NCBI GenBank assembly: GCA_947383875.1
Contig: CANDEX010000025.1
Location: 1-20,160, forward strand
Source: an uncultured Azospirillum sp.
GTDB taxonomy: Bacteria; Pseudomonadota; Alphaproteobacteria; RF32; CAG-239
Length of the DNA: 20,160 nucleotides
Reading direction: 5' to 3'
The notes under the pieces were generated by a model. The model was not told the origin of the DNA. It made no database searches and worked only from the letters and a program-made list of their open reading frames with translations. The position numbers and the translations under genes were made by a program. Below, piece after piece: positions 1-7,474 of the stretch. The number at the start of each line of letters is the position of its first letter. The first letter of the stretch is position 1.

Positions 1-2
1 GC

Positions 3-146
3 CGGGAGCAAGTCTGCCGCGAAACCAAAATTAATCCGAAAAGTCTGGAGAAAATCGAAAGCGGGCGCGCCGCCATAACCAATATGGATATCGGTTATCT
101 GCTGGACTATTATCAGCTTAATGTCAGCGTGGTTTTGGAAGCCTGA
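3..146 (+). CDS. XRE-type helix-turn-helix regulator, C-terminal fragment
   Basis: Open at the left edge; 47 codons then TGA at 144-146. The fragment carries the second half of an XRE/Cro-type helix-turn-helix: a segment like KINPKSLEKIESGRAAIT, with the usual scaffold of turn, recognition helix and E-x-G-R, followed by a short helix (MDIGYLLDYYQLNVSVVLEA) typical of the domain end. It ends soon after the HTH, so the protein is probably small. It would act as a DNA-binding regulator in the cytoplasm; target unknown. The frame is too short to be confident from composition alone, but the match to the HTH pattern is good. The N-terminal half lies outside the window. Confidence 0.6.
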   Translation, partial: REQVCRETKINPKSLEKIESGRAAITNMDIGYLLDYYQLNVSVVLEA

Positions 147-158
147 TAAAAATTTTAT

Positions 159-187
159 CCTCGAAAAGAGGGAGAGTATTTTCGGGG
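159..187 (+). other. Hairpin after the XRE gene
   Basis: CCTCGAAAA (159-167) can pair with TTTTCGGGG (179-187), giving nine pairs including one G-U, with an 11-nt loop. It lies 12 nt after the stop of the partial XRE gene. No T-run follows, so it is not a standard intrinsic terminator. It may be an mRNA 3'-end stabiliser or chance. The rest of 188-249 shows nothing I can name. Confidence 0.25.
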
Positions 188-249
188 ACTGGTTGCGGCG
201 AAGCGGATAACTGAAACGTTCAAAATAAGGCACAACTTACCGCAATCTG

Positions 250-284
250 AAAAACCGTCCGGTTTTATCTGCCGGACGGTTTTT
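250..284. terminator. Bidirectional intrinsic terminator
   Basis: An eight-pair GC-rich stem, CCGTCCGG (255-262) with CCGGACGG (272-279), has a nine-base loop and is flanked by an A-run (250-254) and a T-run (280-284). It can therefore act on both strands. It sits between the convergent XRE gene (+) and lptG (-), and its right T-run touches the lptG stop codon (283-285), so it most likely ends both transcripts. Confidence 0.85.
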
Positions 285-1392
285 AACCGTCTTCAAGATG
301 AAGTAGAACAGAAACGCTTATCAGTCCGGCAATTAATGTTGGTGTCCAGACAGCCATAAAGGGTGGAATGTAACCATTTAAGCCGAAAGCATAGATGACC
401 TGAGATAAAAAGTAAACGATAAAACCGGTGGAAACACCGCCGACAATCAGGAACATAACACCGCCGCGACGATTGTTTGGTCGCAGAGCAAAAACAGCGG
501 CGATTAAAATCATGGCGCAAAGCAAAAACGGTGAAGCCAGCAAAGAGAGATAATGCAGGTAATGTTTGAGAGCAGAAAAGCCTGATTTCTCATAAAAACG
601 GATGGTGTTGGGTAAATCCCAAAAAGAAATGGATTCCGGATTAACAAAATTTTCTTTGATACGTTCCAAAGTCAGGCTTGTTGTGTATTTGACGCTGGGT
701 AGGTCAATTCGGGCTTTTCCTGCTTCATAGACTTTAACGTCTTTCAGTTCAAAGCCGTTTTTATCATCCAAGGTTGCGGCAAATGCTTCTACTCGGCGGA
801 TGAGCTGTGATTTTCTGTCCATTTCCATAATGCTGACATCACGCAACAGGAGAGTGTCGTTTTCTTGGTGCAGGTTTTTGGCTTGAATAACCAGCACGGT
901 ATCTTTGTTGACGGCTTCTCTGGTCCAGAGGCCTTTATCGGTAAATAACACGGCATTAGGATTGCGGGTTTTGAAACGGTAATCCATTGTTTCGTAAAGT
1001 TCATACATTTTTGAGGAAACGGGATTTATGACCGTGATATTGATAATTCCAACAATGAATGTTGCAACCAAAACCGGAAAGAGAAATCCCCAAATTGAAA
1101 CACCGGCCGCGCGGATAATAACAAATTCATTGCTTTTGCTTAAACGCCAAAATGTAATCATTGCGGCAATCATCATAACAAAGGGGAAAACCATGTCGAT
1201 GGTTTGCGGCAGTTTGGTGAGAGCCATTTGGATAACAAAGACAAAACCGGCTTCTTCTCGTCCGGCAGAGCGACGGAGCATTTCAATCAGTTCAAAAATA
1301 AATACGACACCGAGCACTGTCAGCAAAACACCTAAAAAGTTTAGGATAATCTGTTTGCTCAAATAGCGGCCGAGAATAGAGTTTGGATTCAT
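283..1392 (-). CDS. lptG: LPS export permease LptG (LptF/LptG, YjgP/YjgQ family)
   Basis: 369 aa, normal for the family. Inner-membrane subunit of the LptB2FG transporter, which extracts lipopolysaccharide from the inner membrane and feeds the periplasmic Lpt bridge. There is a membrane helix at about 12-36, ending in FELIEMLRRS, a family hallmark. Further helices lie at about 62-82 and 98-122, a periplasmic jellyroll-like domain at about 125-275, and three more helices at about 283-305, 312-335 and 342-364. The N-terminal RYL segment and FELIEMLRR favour LptG over LptF. In many alphaproteobacteria lptG follows lptF and precedes lptD. Here it follows a prephenate dehydrogenase gene by 75 nt, and no lptF or lptD is in the window. 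It ends at the bidirectional terminator. No strong Shine-Dalgarno lies directly before the ATG. Confidence 0.9.
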   Translation of the reverse strand: MNPNSILGRYLSKQIILNFLGVLLTVLGVVFIFELIEMLRRSAGREEAGFVFVIQMALTKLPQTIDMVFPFVMMIAAMITFWRLSKSNEFVIIRAAGVSIWGFLFPVLVATFIVGIINITVINPVSSKMYELYETMDYRFKTRNPNAVLFTDKGLWTREAVNKDTVLVIQAKNLHQENDTLLLRDVSIMEMDRKSQLIRRVEAFAATLDDKNGFELKDVKVYEAGKARIDLPSVKYTTSLTLERIKENFVNPESISFWDLPNTIRFYEKSGFSALKHYLHYLSLLASPFLLCAMILIAAVFALRPNNRRGGVMFLIVGGVSTGFIVYFLSQVIYAFGLNGYIPPFMAVWTPTLIAGLISVSVLLHLEDG

Positions 1393-1436
1393 GTCTTTTT
1401 GCTTTGGGGTTAATTCCTTAGTGAAACAATAGCAAT

Positions 1437-1465
1437 AAAATATAGAAAAAAGCAGCGTTTGACAA
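1437..1465 (-). promoter_or_regulatory. Possible sigma-70 promoter for lptG
   Basis: On the minus strand, TTGTCA (1465-1460) is followed after 17 bases by TATTTT (1442-1437), about 45 nt before the lptG start and just after the tyrC stop. lptG could therefore be transcribed alone as well as by read-through from cysK-tyrC. Based on a hexamer match only. Confidence 0.33.
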
Positions 1466-1467
1466 GC

Positions 1468-2400
1468 TTAATCTTGGCGTTTGAGTTCGGAGAGGAGTTT
1501 CTTTTCAGTTTCCGGTTGATCCTGCCGGGCCTCAACGACTTCATTGCGGATTTTGCGGGTGCGGGAAAAGAGCTCAAACAGTTTGTCACCCTCGTCCCAG
1601 CGGATGTTGCGTTCAAGAGCAATCAAGTCTTCGACAAAGCGTTGGATAAGTTCAAGAATGGTGGTTTTGTTGTTTAGCAGAATATCGCGCCACATGGTGG
1701 GGTCTGAGCCGGCAATGCGGGTGAAATCACGAAAGCCGGATGCTGAATATTTGATAATTTCTTTTTGTTCGTATCCCTCCAAGTCAGCAACGGTGCCAAC
1801 AATGGAAAAAGCAATCAGGTGTGGCAGGTGAGATACTGCAGCCATAACTTTATCGTGATGTTCCGGAGTCATGGAATCTATGCGCATTTGAGCAAAAGAC
1901 CAAAGTTTTGATACTTTTTCAATGGCTTCATCTGAGGAGCGTTTTCCCGGGGTGATAATATACCAGCGTCCTTCAAACAGTGTATCAAAACCGGCTTCCG
2001 GTCCGGATTTTTCGGTTCCGGCAACAGGATGTCCGGGAACAACAAAGACTTCTGCATCATCAGGAAGGTTATTTTCGATTTCTTTTATGGCATAGGTTTT
2101 GACAGAACCGACATCCGTGATGATGGTGCCTTTTTTGAGCTGAGGAGCAATTTGTTTGATTATTTTTCCATATGCTCCGACGGGCGTTGATAAGATAATT
2201 AAGTCAGAATTTTTAACACTGTCGGCAATGTTTTTATGGATTTCATCAACGATGCCCAGTTCTAAAGCTTTTTGCATATATTGTGGTTTGGCATCAAAGC
2301 AGGAAAGGTGTTTGGTCAGGGAATTCTTTTTGATGACACGCGCCAAAGATGAACCGATTAAGCCGATACCGATTATGGTTATTTTATTAAACAAAGTCAT
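1468..2400 (-). CDS. tyrC: Prephenate/arogenate (cyclohexadienyl) dehydrogenase
   Basis: 310 aa. Oxidative decarboxylation of prephenate (or arogenate) with NAD(P), the committed step to tyrosine; cytoplasmic. The N-terminal Rossmann motif GIGLIG is at 11-16. The family active-site block GHPVAGTEKSG has its His at residue 124, and the second conserved block SHLPH has His at 191 and 194, followed by an all-helical dimerisation domain. No chorismate mutase or ACT domain is fused, as expected for the stand-alone TyrC type found in alphaproteobacteria. Substrate preference cannot be read from the sequence. The gene lies 8 nt after cysK and its Shine-Dalgarno AGGA overlaps the cysK stop codon (TAGGA), so the two are almost certainly co-transcribed and coupled. 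Confidence 0.88.
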   Translation of the reverse strand: MTLFNKITIIGIGLIGSSLARVIKKNSLTKHLSCFDAKPQYMQKALELGIVDEIHKNIADSVKNSDLIILSTPVGAYGKIIKQIAPQLKKGTIITDVGSVKTYAIKEIENNLPDDAEVFVVPGHPVAGTEKSGPEAGFDTLFEGRWYIITPGKRSSDEAIEKVSKLWSFAQMRIDSMTPEHHDKVMAAVSHLPHLIAFSIVGTVADLEGYEQKEIIKYSASGFRDFTRIAGSDPTMWRDILLNNKTTILELIQRFVEDLIALERNIRWDEGDKLFELFSRTRKIRNEVVEARQDQPETEKKLLSELKRQD

Positions 2401-2408
2401 ATCTTTTC

Positions 2409-3338
2409 CTAGTCAAAGTAGCCGAGAGACAAATATCTTTCGACAGCGGAAGCCAGAATGATGATGATATTTTTACCTGCCATTTCGGGACGTTGTCCGA
2501 CTTTGACAGCGGCGGCCAATGCTGCTCCGGAGGATAAACCAACAGGCAGGCCTTCCGTTTTGGCAACGATTTTTGCCATATCTATGGCTTCTGTCGATGT
2601 GATGTCAACCACTTCATTAACCAAGGTTTTGTCATAGAATTGCGGAATAAAACCCGCGCCAATACCAAGGATTTTGTGGGGGCCGGCTTGTCCGCCGTTG
2701 AGAACGGGACTTTCTGCCGGTTCAACAGCAACAACGTATAATTCGGGGTTACACGTTTTGAGAGCCGAGGCGATGCCTGTCAAGGTGCCGGAAGTGCCGA
2801 CGGCACTAATCAGGCAATCGACTTCACCGCCGGTGTCTTCCATAATTTCCATGCTGGTTCCGAAGCGGTGAGCATCCGGATTGGCTTCATTTTCAAATTG
2901 GCGCAATAAAATGACGTCCGGACTTTTTTCTGCCAGAAGACTTGCTTTGGCAATAGAGCCTTTCATGCCGTCTTCTGCCGGTGTTAAAATAACTTCGGCA
3001 CCAAAATGGCGCATTAATTTTATTCGTTCCTGAGACATATTTTCGGGCATGACGATGACCAATTTGTAGCCTTTGGCTGCGCATAATGCAGCCAATGCAA
3101 TGCCTGTGTTGCCGGAGGTGGCTTCAACAAAGACCGTGTTGTCATTTACTCTGCCTGATTTTTCCGCTTTGTTCAGCATACTGACGGCAATGCGGTCTTT
3201 TACTGAAAACAAGGGGTTATAGAATTCGCACTTGGCAAGCAGGTTTGCTTTTACCTGATATTTATGCGCCAATTTATTTAATTTCAGAAGCGGCGTGTGG
3301 CCGACCATGTCGGTGACAGAGTTATAGATTTTTTTCAT
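2409..3338 (-). CDS. cysK: Cysteine synthase (O-acetylserine sulfhydrylase), PLP fold-type II
   Basis: 309 aa. Makes cysteine from O-acetylserine and sulfide, using PLP. The Schiff-base lysine is K47 in SVKDR. The substrate loop TSGNTG is at 74-79. GTSGTLTG for phosphate binding, HKILGIGAGFIP and EGLPVGLSSGAA all match CysK/CysM. Oddity: the usual near-C-terminal block P-(S/D)-(S/T)-G-E-R-Y-L-S-T reads A-S-A-V-E-R-Y-L-S-L here, and the protein ends six residues after that block, shorter than E. coli CysK. A strong GGGGG ribosome site precedes the ATG. First gene of the cysK-tyrC(-lptG) unit, divergent from the Sel1 gene. CysM or a related beta-synthase is the main alternative; the IGAGFIP and HTPLL motifs favour CysK. 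Confidence 0.87.
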   Translation of the reverse strand: MKKIYNSVTDMVGHTPLLKLNKLAHKYQVKANLLAKCEFYNPLFSVKDRIAVSMLNKAEKSGRVNDNTVFVEATSGNTGIALAALCAAKGYKLVIVMPENMSQERIKLMRHFGAEVILTPAEDGMKGSIAKASLLAEKSPDVILLRQFENEANPDAHRFGTSMEIMEDTGGEVDCLISAVGTSGTLTGIASALKTCNPELYVVAVEPAESPVLNGGQAGPHKILGIGAGFIPQFYDKTLVNEVVDITSTEAIDMAKIVAKTEGLPVGLSSGAALAAAVKVGQRPEMAGKNIIIILASAVERYLSLGYFD

Positions 3339-3355
3339 TTTTCCCCCGATTGGTG

Positions 3356-3384
3356 TTCATAAAGCGGAATTTGTGCTTTAATAT
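3356..3384 (+). promoter_or_regulatory. Possible promoter for the Sel1-repeat gene
   Basis: TTCATA (3356-3361) and TAATAT (3379-3384) are 17 bases apart; each matches four of six consensus positions. It lies in the very AT-rich divergent region between cysK and the Sel1 gene (3339-3437) and would leave a leader of about 47 nt. Several other AT-rich hexamers exist here, so the call is weak. Confidence 0.28.
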
Positions 3385-3437
3385 GTCTAACGCATTGAGT
3401 AATATAACAATAATATTAAAAAATTAAAAATAAAGAA

Positions 3438-4019
3438 ATGAAAACAATAAAAATACTGGTTTTTGCATTTTTTGTGTTGGTGATGGAAGCCGGCACGGTT
3501 CATGCTGTCAGTTTGGATGAGATTTATCGCGATATTGTCAGGGCTGACAATCGTGGTTATTTGCCGATGTTTGTGAAAAACCGTGAAGCCCCTGATTTTG
3601 ATGATAATCAGGTGGATTTATCGGCCGTTCCGGAGCCTGCTCCTGAAGATACGAGCCCGCTTAATCCGGATTTAGAAATTGTGAAGTTGGAAAATCAACG
3701 GAAAATCCGTGAAGAAAAATTAAAAGCAGAATTGGCAAAATGGCATGGTGTGATTGAAAATGTTAAAGCCGGGAATGTGACACCTGTAGAATTACGGGCG
3801 TTGGAAGTCCGAGCAGAACAGAATAATCCCTTGGCCGTGGAAATTCTGGCGTGGGTTTATGCCAGAGGTGTCGGGGTGCAACCGGATTTGGTTAAGGCTT
3901 TTACTTTATATCAGCAAGCAGCCGGATTGGGCGTTGCCGATGCACAGCTTAATGCTGCCAAAGTTTATAAAGCCATGCCGCGGCATCTGCGCGAGACGTT
4001 GGTTACTTATCAGCCTTAA
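3438..4019 (+). CDS. Secreted Sel1-like repeat protein
   Basis: 193 aa. An N-terminal signal peptide (basic MKTIK, then a hydrophobic run ILVFAFFVLVM, likely cut after VHA near residue 23) sends it to the periplasm or beyond. After an acidic, proline-rich linker (about 50-75) and a charged helix with heptad character (about 78-110), there is a Sel1-like alpha/alpha repeat at about 130-175. It is recognisable from the spacing A-x-x-x-L-A-W-V-Y-A-R-G-x-G-V-x-x-D-x-x-K-A-x-x-L-Y-x-x-A-A-x-x-G-x-x-x-A-Q. Sel1 repeats are protein-interaction scaffolds; the partner is unknown. With only one or two repeats it is short for the family. The 3' end overlaps the NUDIX gene by 17 bp on the opposite strand, with no terminator between them. 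Confidence 0.72.
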   Translation: MKTIKILVFAFFVLVMEAGTVHAVSLDEIYRDIVRADNRGYLPMFVKNREAPDFDDNQVDLSAVPEPAPEDTSPLNPDLEIVKLENQRKIREEKLKAELAKWHGVIENVKAGNVTPVELRALEVRAEQNNPLAVEILAWVYARGVGVQPDLVKAFTLYQQAAGLGVADAQLNAAKVYKAMPRHLRETLVTYQP

Positions 4020-4500
4020 ACAGTTGTTGAAACGCCAGCCAGTGAGCATAGTTGATTTTGGTTTTTGCCGAAAAGATATCATCAATATTTAACCAGGCGG
4101 CATTGCCGTTTTCGGGAGTGCGCCAAGGCGTTGTTTGGGTGTCAAAACCATAGGATGAGGCATCATAGACGATAAATGTCTGGTCATAGGTGCAATATTC
4201 GCCGAACGGGCGGGCATCATCGGCGAAATAGTTTATCTGTTGATTGTATGATTGCTCTCCGTGTCCGAGCTCAAATTCAATGCCGGTTTCTTCATATAAT
4301 TTGCGATACAGGCATGTGCGGAAGTCTTCTTTGCGGGTTACTGTTCCGCCCGGAAATTCTGCCACTTTGACTTGTGGCGGATAGGTGACTAAGACTTTGT
4401 TGTCTTTTACCAAGATGGCAAAAAATCCTTTTTGGTTGATGGGAATGATGTCATCGGCATATTTTTCACGGCCAAAACGGTCGTAAAAAGTGTCACTCAT
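4003..4500 (-). CDS. NUDIX-fold hydrolase with altered NUDIX box
   Basis: 165 aa. NUDIX enzymes hydrolyse nucleoside diphosphates linked to another moiety. The box G-x5-E-x7-R-E-U-x-E-E-x-G-U is present as G52, E58, R66, E70, E71, G73 and I74, but the Glu after the Arg is Lys (K67, codon AAA; read as RKLYEETGI). In MutT the equivalent Glu (E53) is important for catalysis, so activity may be altered or another residue may substitute. Around it the fold looks intact, with a GFFAILVKDNKVLVTY strand, PGG before the box, and a C-terminal helix. The start overlaps the gmk end in ATGAGTGA (8 bp), implying translational coupling to gmk. The substrate cannot be predicted. The end overlaps the Sel1 gene on the other strand. 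Confidence 0.8.
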   Translation of the reverse strand: MSDTFYDRFGREKYADDIIPINQKGFFAILVKDNKVLVTYPPQVKVAEFPGGTVTRKEDFRTCLYRKLYEETGIEFELGHGEQSYNQQINYFADDARPFGEYCTYDQTFIVYDASSYGFDTQTTPWRTPENGNAAWLNIDDIFSAKTKINYAHWLAFQQLFKADK

Positions 4501-5158
4501 TTTCTTTGGCTTCCTTAATCAGCTCGTTGACAAATTTTTTCAATCCGGTTTGGCGGACACGTTTCATGCGTTCACCGGAGATAATTTTTTGAACTTTCAG
4601 GATGGTTTCTTCAAGGTTGACATTGACAATGACATAATCAAATTCATCCCAGTGTTCAATCTTGTCAAAAACCATTTTCATGCGCTTTTCGATGATTTCT
4701 TGGCTGTCTGTGCCGCGACTTTCCAGGCGGCGGCGAAGTTCTTTGATGGATGGAGGCAGCAGGTAGATGGTGACAACATCGTCACCGGCTTTTTCTTTCA
4801 TTTGGCGCGCGCCTTCCCAATCCATATCAAACAGGACGTCTTCTCCAACATTGATAAAGCTATCAACTTCTGAACGGAGAGTGCCGTAACGTGAGCCGTA
4901 TTGGGAATCGACGTATTCATAGAAAGCATCCTGTGCTAAAAATTCGTCATATTGTTTGTCATTGATGAAATAATAGTCTTTGCCGTCAACTTCGCCCTCG
5001 CGGGGTTTGCGGGTGGTGACCGAAACAGAAAATTTGATATGCGGGTCACGTTGCAGGATTTCTTTGACAACGGCACTCTTTCCGGTGCCGGAGGGGGCTT
5101 CGATAATAAACATCGCGCCGCGGCGAACCTTTTTCAGACGATCGATAATTTCATCCAT
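4493..5158 (-). CDS. gmk: Guanylate kinase
   Basis: 221 aa. Phosphorylates GMP to GDP with ATP; essential for guanine nucleotide supply. The P-loop APSGTGKS is at 21-28. The GMP-binding segment SVTTRKPREGEVDGKDYYF follows, then EYVDSQYGSRYGTL (family EYxxxxGNxYGT; the Asn is Ser here), FDMDWEGARQMK for the DxxWxGA block, the lid-like LPPSIKELRRRLESRG, and YVIVN. Length is normal. The ATG chosen has a GGAG ribosome site 8 nt upstream and the usual RRGxxFII lead-in to the P-loop. Its 3' end runs into the NUDIX start (ATGAGTGA). In many alphaproteobacteria gmk sits near a YicC-family gene; that neighbour is absent here. Confidence 0.94.
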   Translation of the reverse strand: MDEIIDRLKKVRRGAMFIIEAPSGTGKSAVVKEILQRDPHIKFSVSVTTRKPREGEVDGKDYYFINDKQYDEFLAQDAFYEYVDSQYGSRYGTLRSEVDSFINVGEDVLFDMDWEGARQMKEKAGDDVVTIYLLPPSIKELRRRLESRGTDSQEIIEKRMKMVFDKIEHWDEFDYVIVNVNLEETILKVQKIISGERMKRVRQTGLKKFVNELIKEAKENE

Positions 5159-5176
5159 GAGTATGCTCCATTTAGC

Positions 5177-5205
5177 TGGTGACTTTTGAATTTAATATTT
5201 ATAAT
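5177..5205 (+). promoter_or_regulatory. Possible promoter for the SDR gene
   Basis: A perfect TATAAT (5200-5205) lies 17 bases after a weak -35, TGGTGA (5177-5182). It is in the gap between gmk (-) and the SDR gene (+), giving a leader of roughly 30 nt. The -10 is strong and the -35 is poor (3/6). Confidence 0.42.
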
Positions 5206-5244
5206 ATACAGCTTAAATATTAAAAAGTCTTTAGGAAAATGATG

Positions 5245-6009
5245 ATGAAAAACATAAACGTGTTGATTACCGGTGCCAGTTCGGGAATTGGGGAAGCTTT
5301 AGCTGAGTATTATGCCGTCAATGGGGCGGCCAGATTGTTTATTTGCGGTAGAAATGCCGAACGTTTGGAAAAAGTGCGGCAGTCTTGTTCGGCTTTGGGA
5401 GCTGAGGTTTTTGCCGAAGTGTTGGATGTGGCCGACAGTGACAGGATGGCTGCCTGGGTGAAACAATGTAATGAGATTTCGCCCTTGAATCTGGTGATTG
5501 CCAATGCCGGTACCGGAACGGCAAACGAAACAGATGCCTCTATTCGCAATACGTTTAGCACTAATGTGAATGGTGTGATTAATACGATTTTACCGGCGTT
5601 AGAGGCTTATCGCTCTCGTTCGGTACAAAGCGCGGAAGACAAAGCTTTGGCTATCATCAGTTCTATGGCGGGATATCATGGCTTGCCTACTTGTCCGGCT
5701 TATAGTGCGAGCAAGGCTTGTGTTAAGGCGTGGGGTGAAGCATTGCGTCCGGTTTTGAGGCGAGAGGGAATCCATATGAGTGTGGTTTGTCCCGGATTTG
5801 TCCGGTCACGGATTACAGATCAAAACACTTGTCCGATGCCGTTTTTTATGGAGGCTCCTAAGGCAGCACGAATTATTGCGAAAGGGATTAAAGCCAATAA
5901 GGGAATTATCGCTTTTCCGTGGCCGTTGCGTTTTGTCGTTTGGTTGATATCAATTTTGCCGAATTGTGTCAGTGACTTGATTTATGGTCGGTTGCCGCCG
6001 AAGGCTTAG
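5245..6009 (+). CDS. Short-chain dehydrogenase/reductase (SDR, classical type)
   Basis: 254 aa from this start. NAD(P)-dependent oxidoreductase of the classical SDR family. It has the cofactor motif TGASSGIG near residues 9-16, NAG at about 87-89, and catalytic Ser140, Tyr153 and Lys157 (YSASK). A C-terminal stretch rich in hydrophobic residues (FPWPLRFVVWLISILPN) could touch the membrane, as in some lipid-modifying SDRs. The substrate is unknown. Three ATG codons stand in a row (5239, 5242, 5245). I take the third because AGGA at 5233-5236 is then 8 nt away; the first would leave only 2 nt. The last 41 bp overlap the end of ampG on the other strand. It has its own probable promoter and is not in an operon. 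Confidence 0.85.
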   Translation: MKNINVLITGASSGIGEALAEYYAVNGAARLFICGRNAERLEKVRQSCSALGAEVFAEVLDVADSDRMAAWVKQCNEISPLNLVIANAGTGTANETDASIRNTFSTNVNGVINTILPALEAYRSRSVQSAEDKALAIISSMAGYHGLPTCPAYSASKACVKAWGEALRPVLRREGIHMSVVCPGFVRSRITDQNTCPMPFFMEAPKAARIIAKGIKANKGIIAFPWPLRFVVWLISILPNCVSDLIYGRLPPKA

Positions 6010-7276
6010 GGTGTTTGTGGCGTTCCAAGCGCATGAGAATCCACAGTAATATTAGACCCGGAATAATCATAATTGTAACAATTAGGAAGAAAACCGGCCA
6101 AGATGTGATTTCTTTGACGTAACCGCTGCTGGCAGAGAAGACGTCTCGTGCCAAGCTCATCAGCGAGGAGAGCAGAGCGTATTGGGTGGCGGTGTAGGCG
6201 ATGTTACATAGAGAGGAAAGGTAAGCAACCAAAGCGGTGGAAGCCATGCCTCCGGCAATGTTGTCCAGTGACAGGGTAAGCATAAGCATTGGCACGCTAT
6301 GGCCGACATAAGCCTGAATGACAAACATTAAGTTTGTTACGCCTTGCAAAATGCCGCAGAGCATTAATCCTTTTAACATATTCATTCGACTCATGACCAG
6401 TCCGCCGACTAAGCCTCCGAAAATGGTGGCGGCCATGCCGAAGACCTTGGAGACAAAAGCAATCTCTCCTTTGGTGAAGCCCATGTCTACATAAAAAGGA
6501 AACGCCATGGGGGCCATGTAAGAATCGCTCATCCGGTAAAAGAAGATGAAAACCAGTATCAATGCCCAATCCGGACGTTTCATGAAGTCGATAAACGGGT
6601 CATAAACAGCTTTGTTCATAAAATCGCTGAAATTGCGATAAGTTTGGTCTGTGTACTTCTCGGCTTTTGCCGGTTCTCGAGAGAGAAGAACGGTGAACAT
6701 TCCGACCAGTGTGCCGAAAGTCATTAGTGCGTAGACTTGATTCCAACTCATGAATGTGGCCATCCAAATAGCACCGGCACCGGAAGCAATCGTGCCAATG
6801 CGGTAGCCTATAATGTAAACTGCAACACCTGCTCCTTGTTCTTTGGTGTTAAAGCTTTCAATGCGATAGGCGTCTAAAACAATGTCCTGTGATGCTGAAG
6901 CGATAACAACAATAACGCAAAGTGCGGCTAAAAGATGGAGATTTTCTGCAGGGGTGACTGTAGATACAGCGGCAATTCCGGCGGCCAGCATTAGTTGAAA
7001 AAACAAAGCCCATCCGCGGCGGCGGCCAAGTCTTCCAAAAAACGGAAGGCTTAAACGATCAAGAAGCGGTGACCATAGCCATTTGAAACTATAAGGGAGT
7101 TTTACCAGAGAAAAAAGTCCGATAGCTTTATAGGAGATGCCATCGTCTTTTAGCCAGAGGTTGAGTGTGCTGAAAATTAAAAGTAAGGGAAAACCGCTGG
7201 AAAATCCCAGTCCAATCATCGTAATCATGCGTGGTGTGAAATAGACCCGCAGTGCTTTTACCCATTTAGAAAACAT
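5969..7276 (-). CDS. ampG: AmpG-family muropeptide MFS permease
   Basis: 435 aa, 12 or more predicted membrane helices. AmpG imports GlcNAc-anhydroMurNAc peptides released from peptidoglycan, feeding cell-wall recycling and, in some species, beta-lactamase induction. Hallmarks are GFSSGFP at 24-30, LPYSFKWLWSPLLDR at about 60-74, the cytoplasmic GRRRGW at about 84-89, and SASQDIVLDAYR at 127-138, all typical of AmpG rather than other MFS carriers. The ATG has GGGAG 7 nt upstream. Transcribed alone from the region shared with the PraR-like regulator. Its end overlaps the SDR gene by 41 bp and no terminator is visible there. MltA, which makes anhydromuropeptides, is encoded about 1.7 kb away in a separate operon. 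Some AmpG paralogues have other substrates, so the exact cargo is inferred. Confidence 0.88.
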   Translation of the reverse strand: MFSKWVKALRVYFTPRMITMIGLGFSSGFPLLLIFSTLNLWLKDDGISYKAIGLFSLVKLPYSFKWLWSPLLDRLSLPFFGRLGRRRGWALFFQLMLAAGIAAVSTVTPAENLHLLAALCVIVVIASASQDIVLDAYRIESFNTKEQGAGVAVYIIGYRIGTIASGAGAIWMATFMSWNQVYALMTFGTLVGMFTVLLSREPAKAEKYTDQTYRNFSDFMNKAVYDPFIDFMKRPDWALILVFIFFYRMSDSYMAPMAFPFYVDMGFTKGEIAFVSKVFGMAATIFGGLVGGLVMSRMNMLKGLMLCGILQGVTNLMFVIQAYVGHSVPMLMLTLSLDNIAGGMASTALVAYLSSLCNIAYTATQYALLSSLMSLARDVFSASSGYVKEITSWPVFFLIVTIMIIPGLILLWILMRLERHKHPKPSAATDHKSSH

Positions 7277-7413
7277 TTATTTCTCCCTCAAAGCTACTCT
7301 AGTTCACAGAGGTTAAATTTTATCTAACAAAAATATTTTCCCGCGTAAACAGAGGATTTTCTACCACCTAAGATTTAATAGTTTAAATTTTTCGATAAAA
7401 AGTTAGATTATTG

Positions 7414-7442
7414 TTGCATAATCAGTAAAGATGTTTTAATAA
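7414..7442 (+). promoter_or_regulatory. Possible promoter for the PraR-like gene
   Basis: TTGCAT (7414-7419) and TAATAA (7437-7442) are 17 bases apart, about 32 nt before the chosen ATG. The rest of the 198-bp divergent gap between ampG and this gene (7277-7474) is AT-rich. It would have to hold the ampG promoter, which I could not place with confidence. Confidence 0.4.
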
Positions 7443-7474
7443 TTCAAACGGGTATATTTTTAGGAGTGCAGCTT

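Noticed and set aside
4490..4873. 127-codon plus-strand frame across gmk
   Set aside because: Antisense to a well-supported guanylate kinase gene; Phe/Asp-rich shadow translation.
7322..7408. ATCTAAC (7322-7328) and GTTAGAT (7402-7408) as an operator pair
   Set aside because: A 7-bp inverted match 73 bp apart in an AT-rich gap can easily be chance; no second copy was found.
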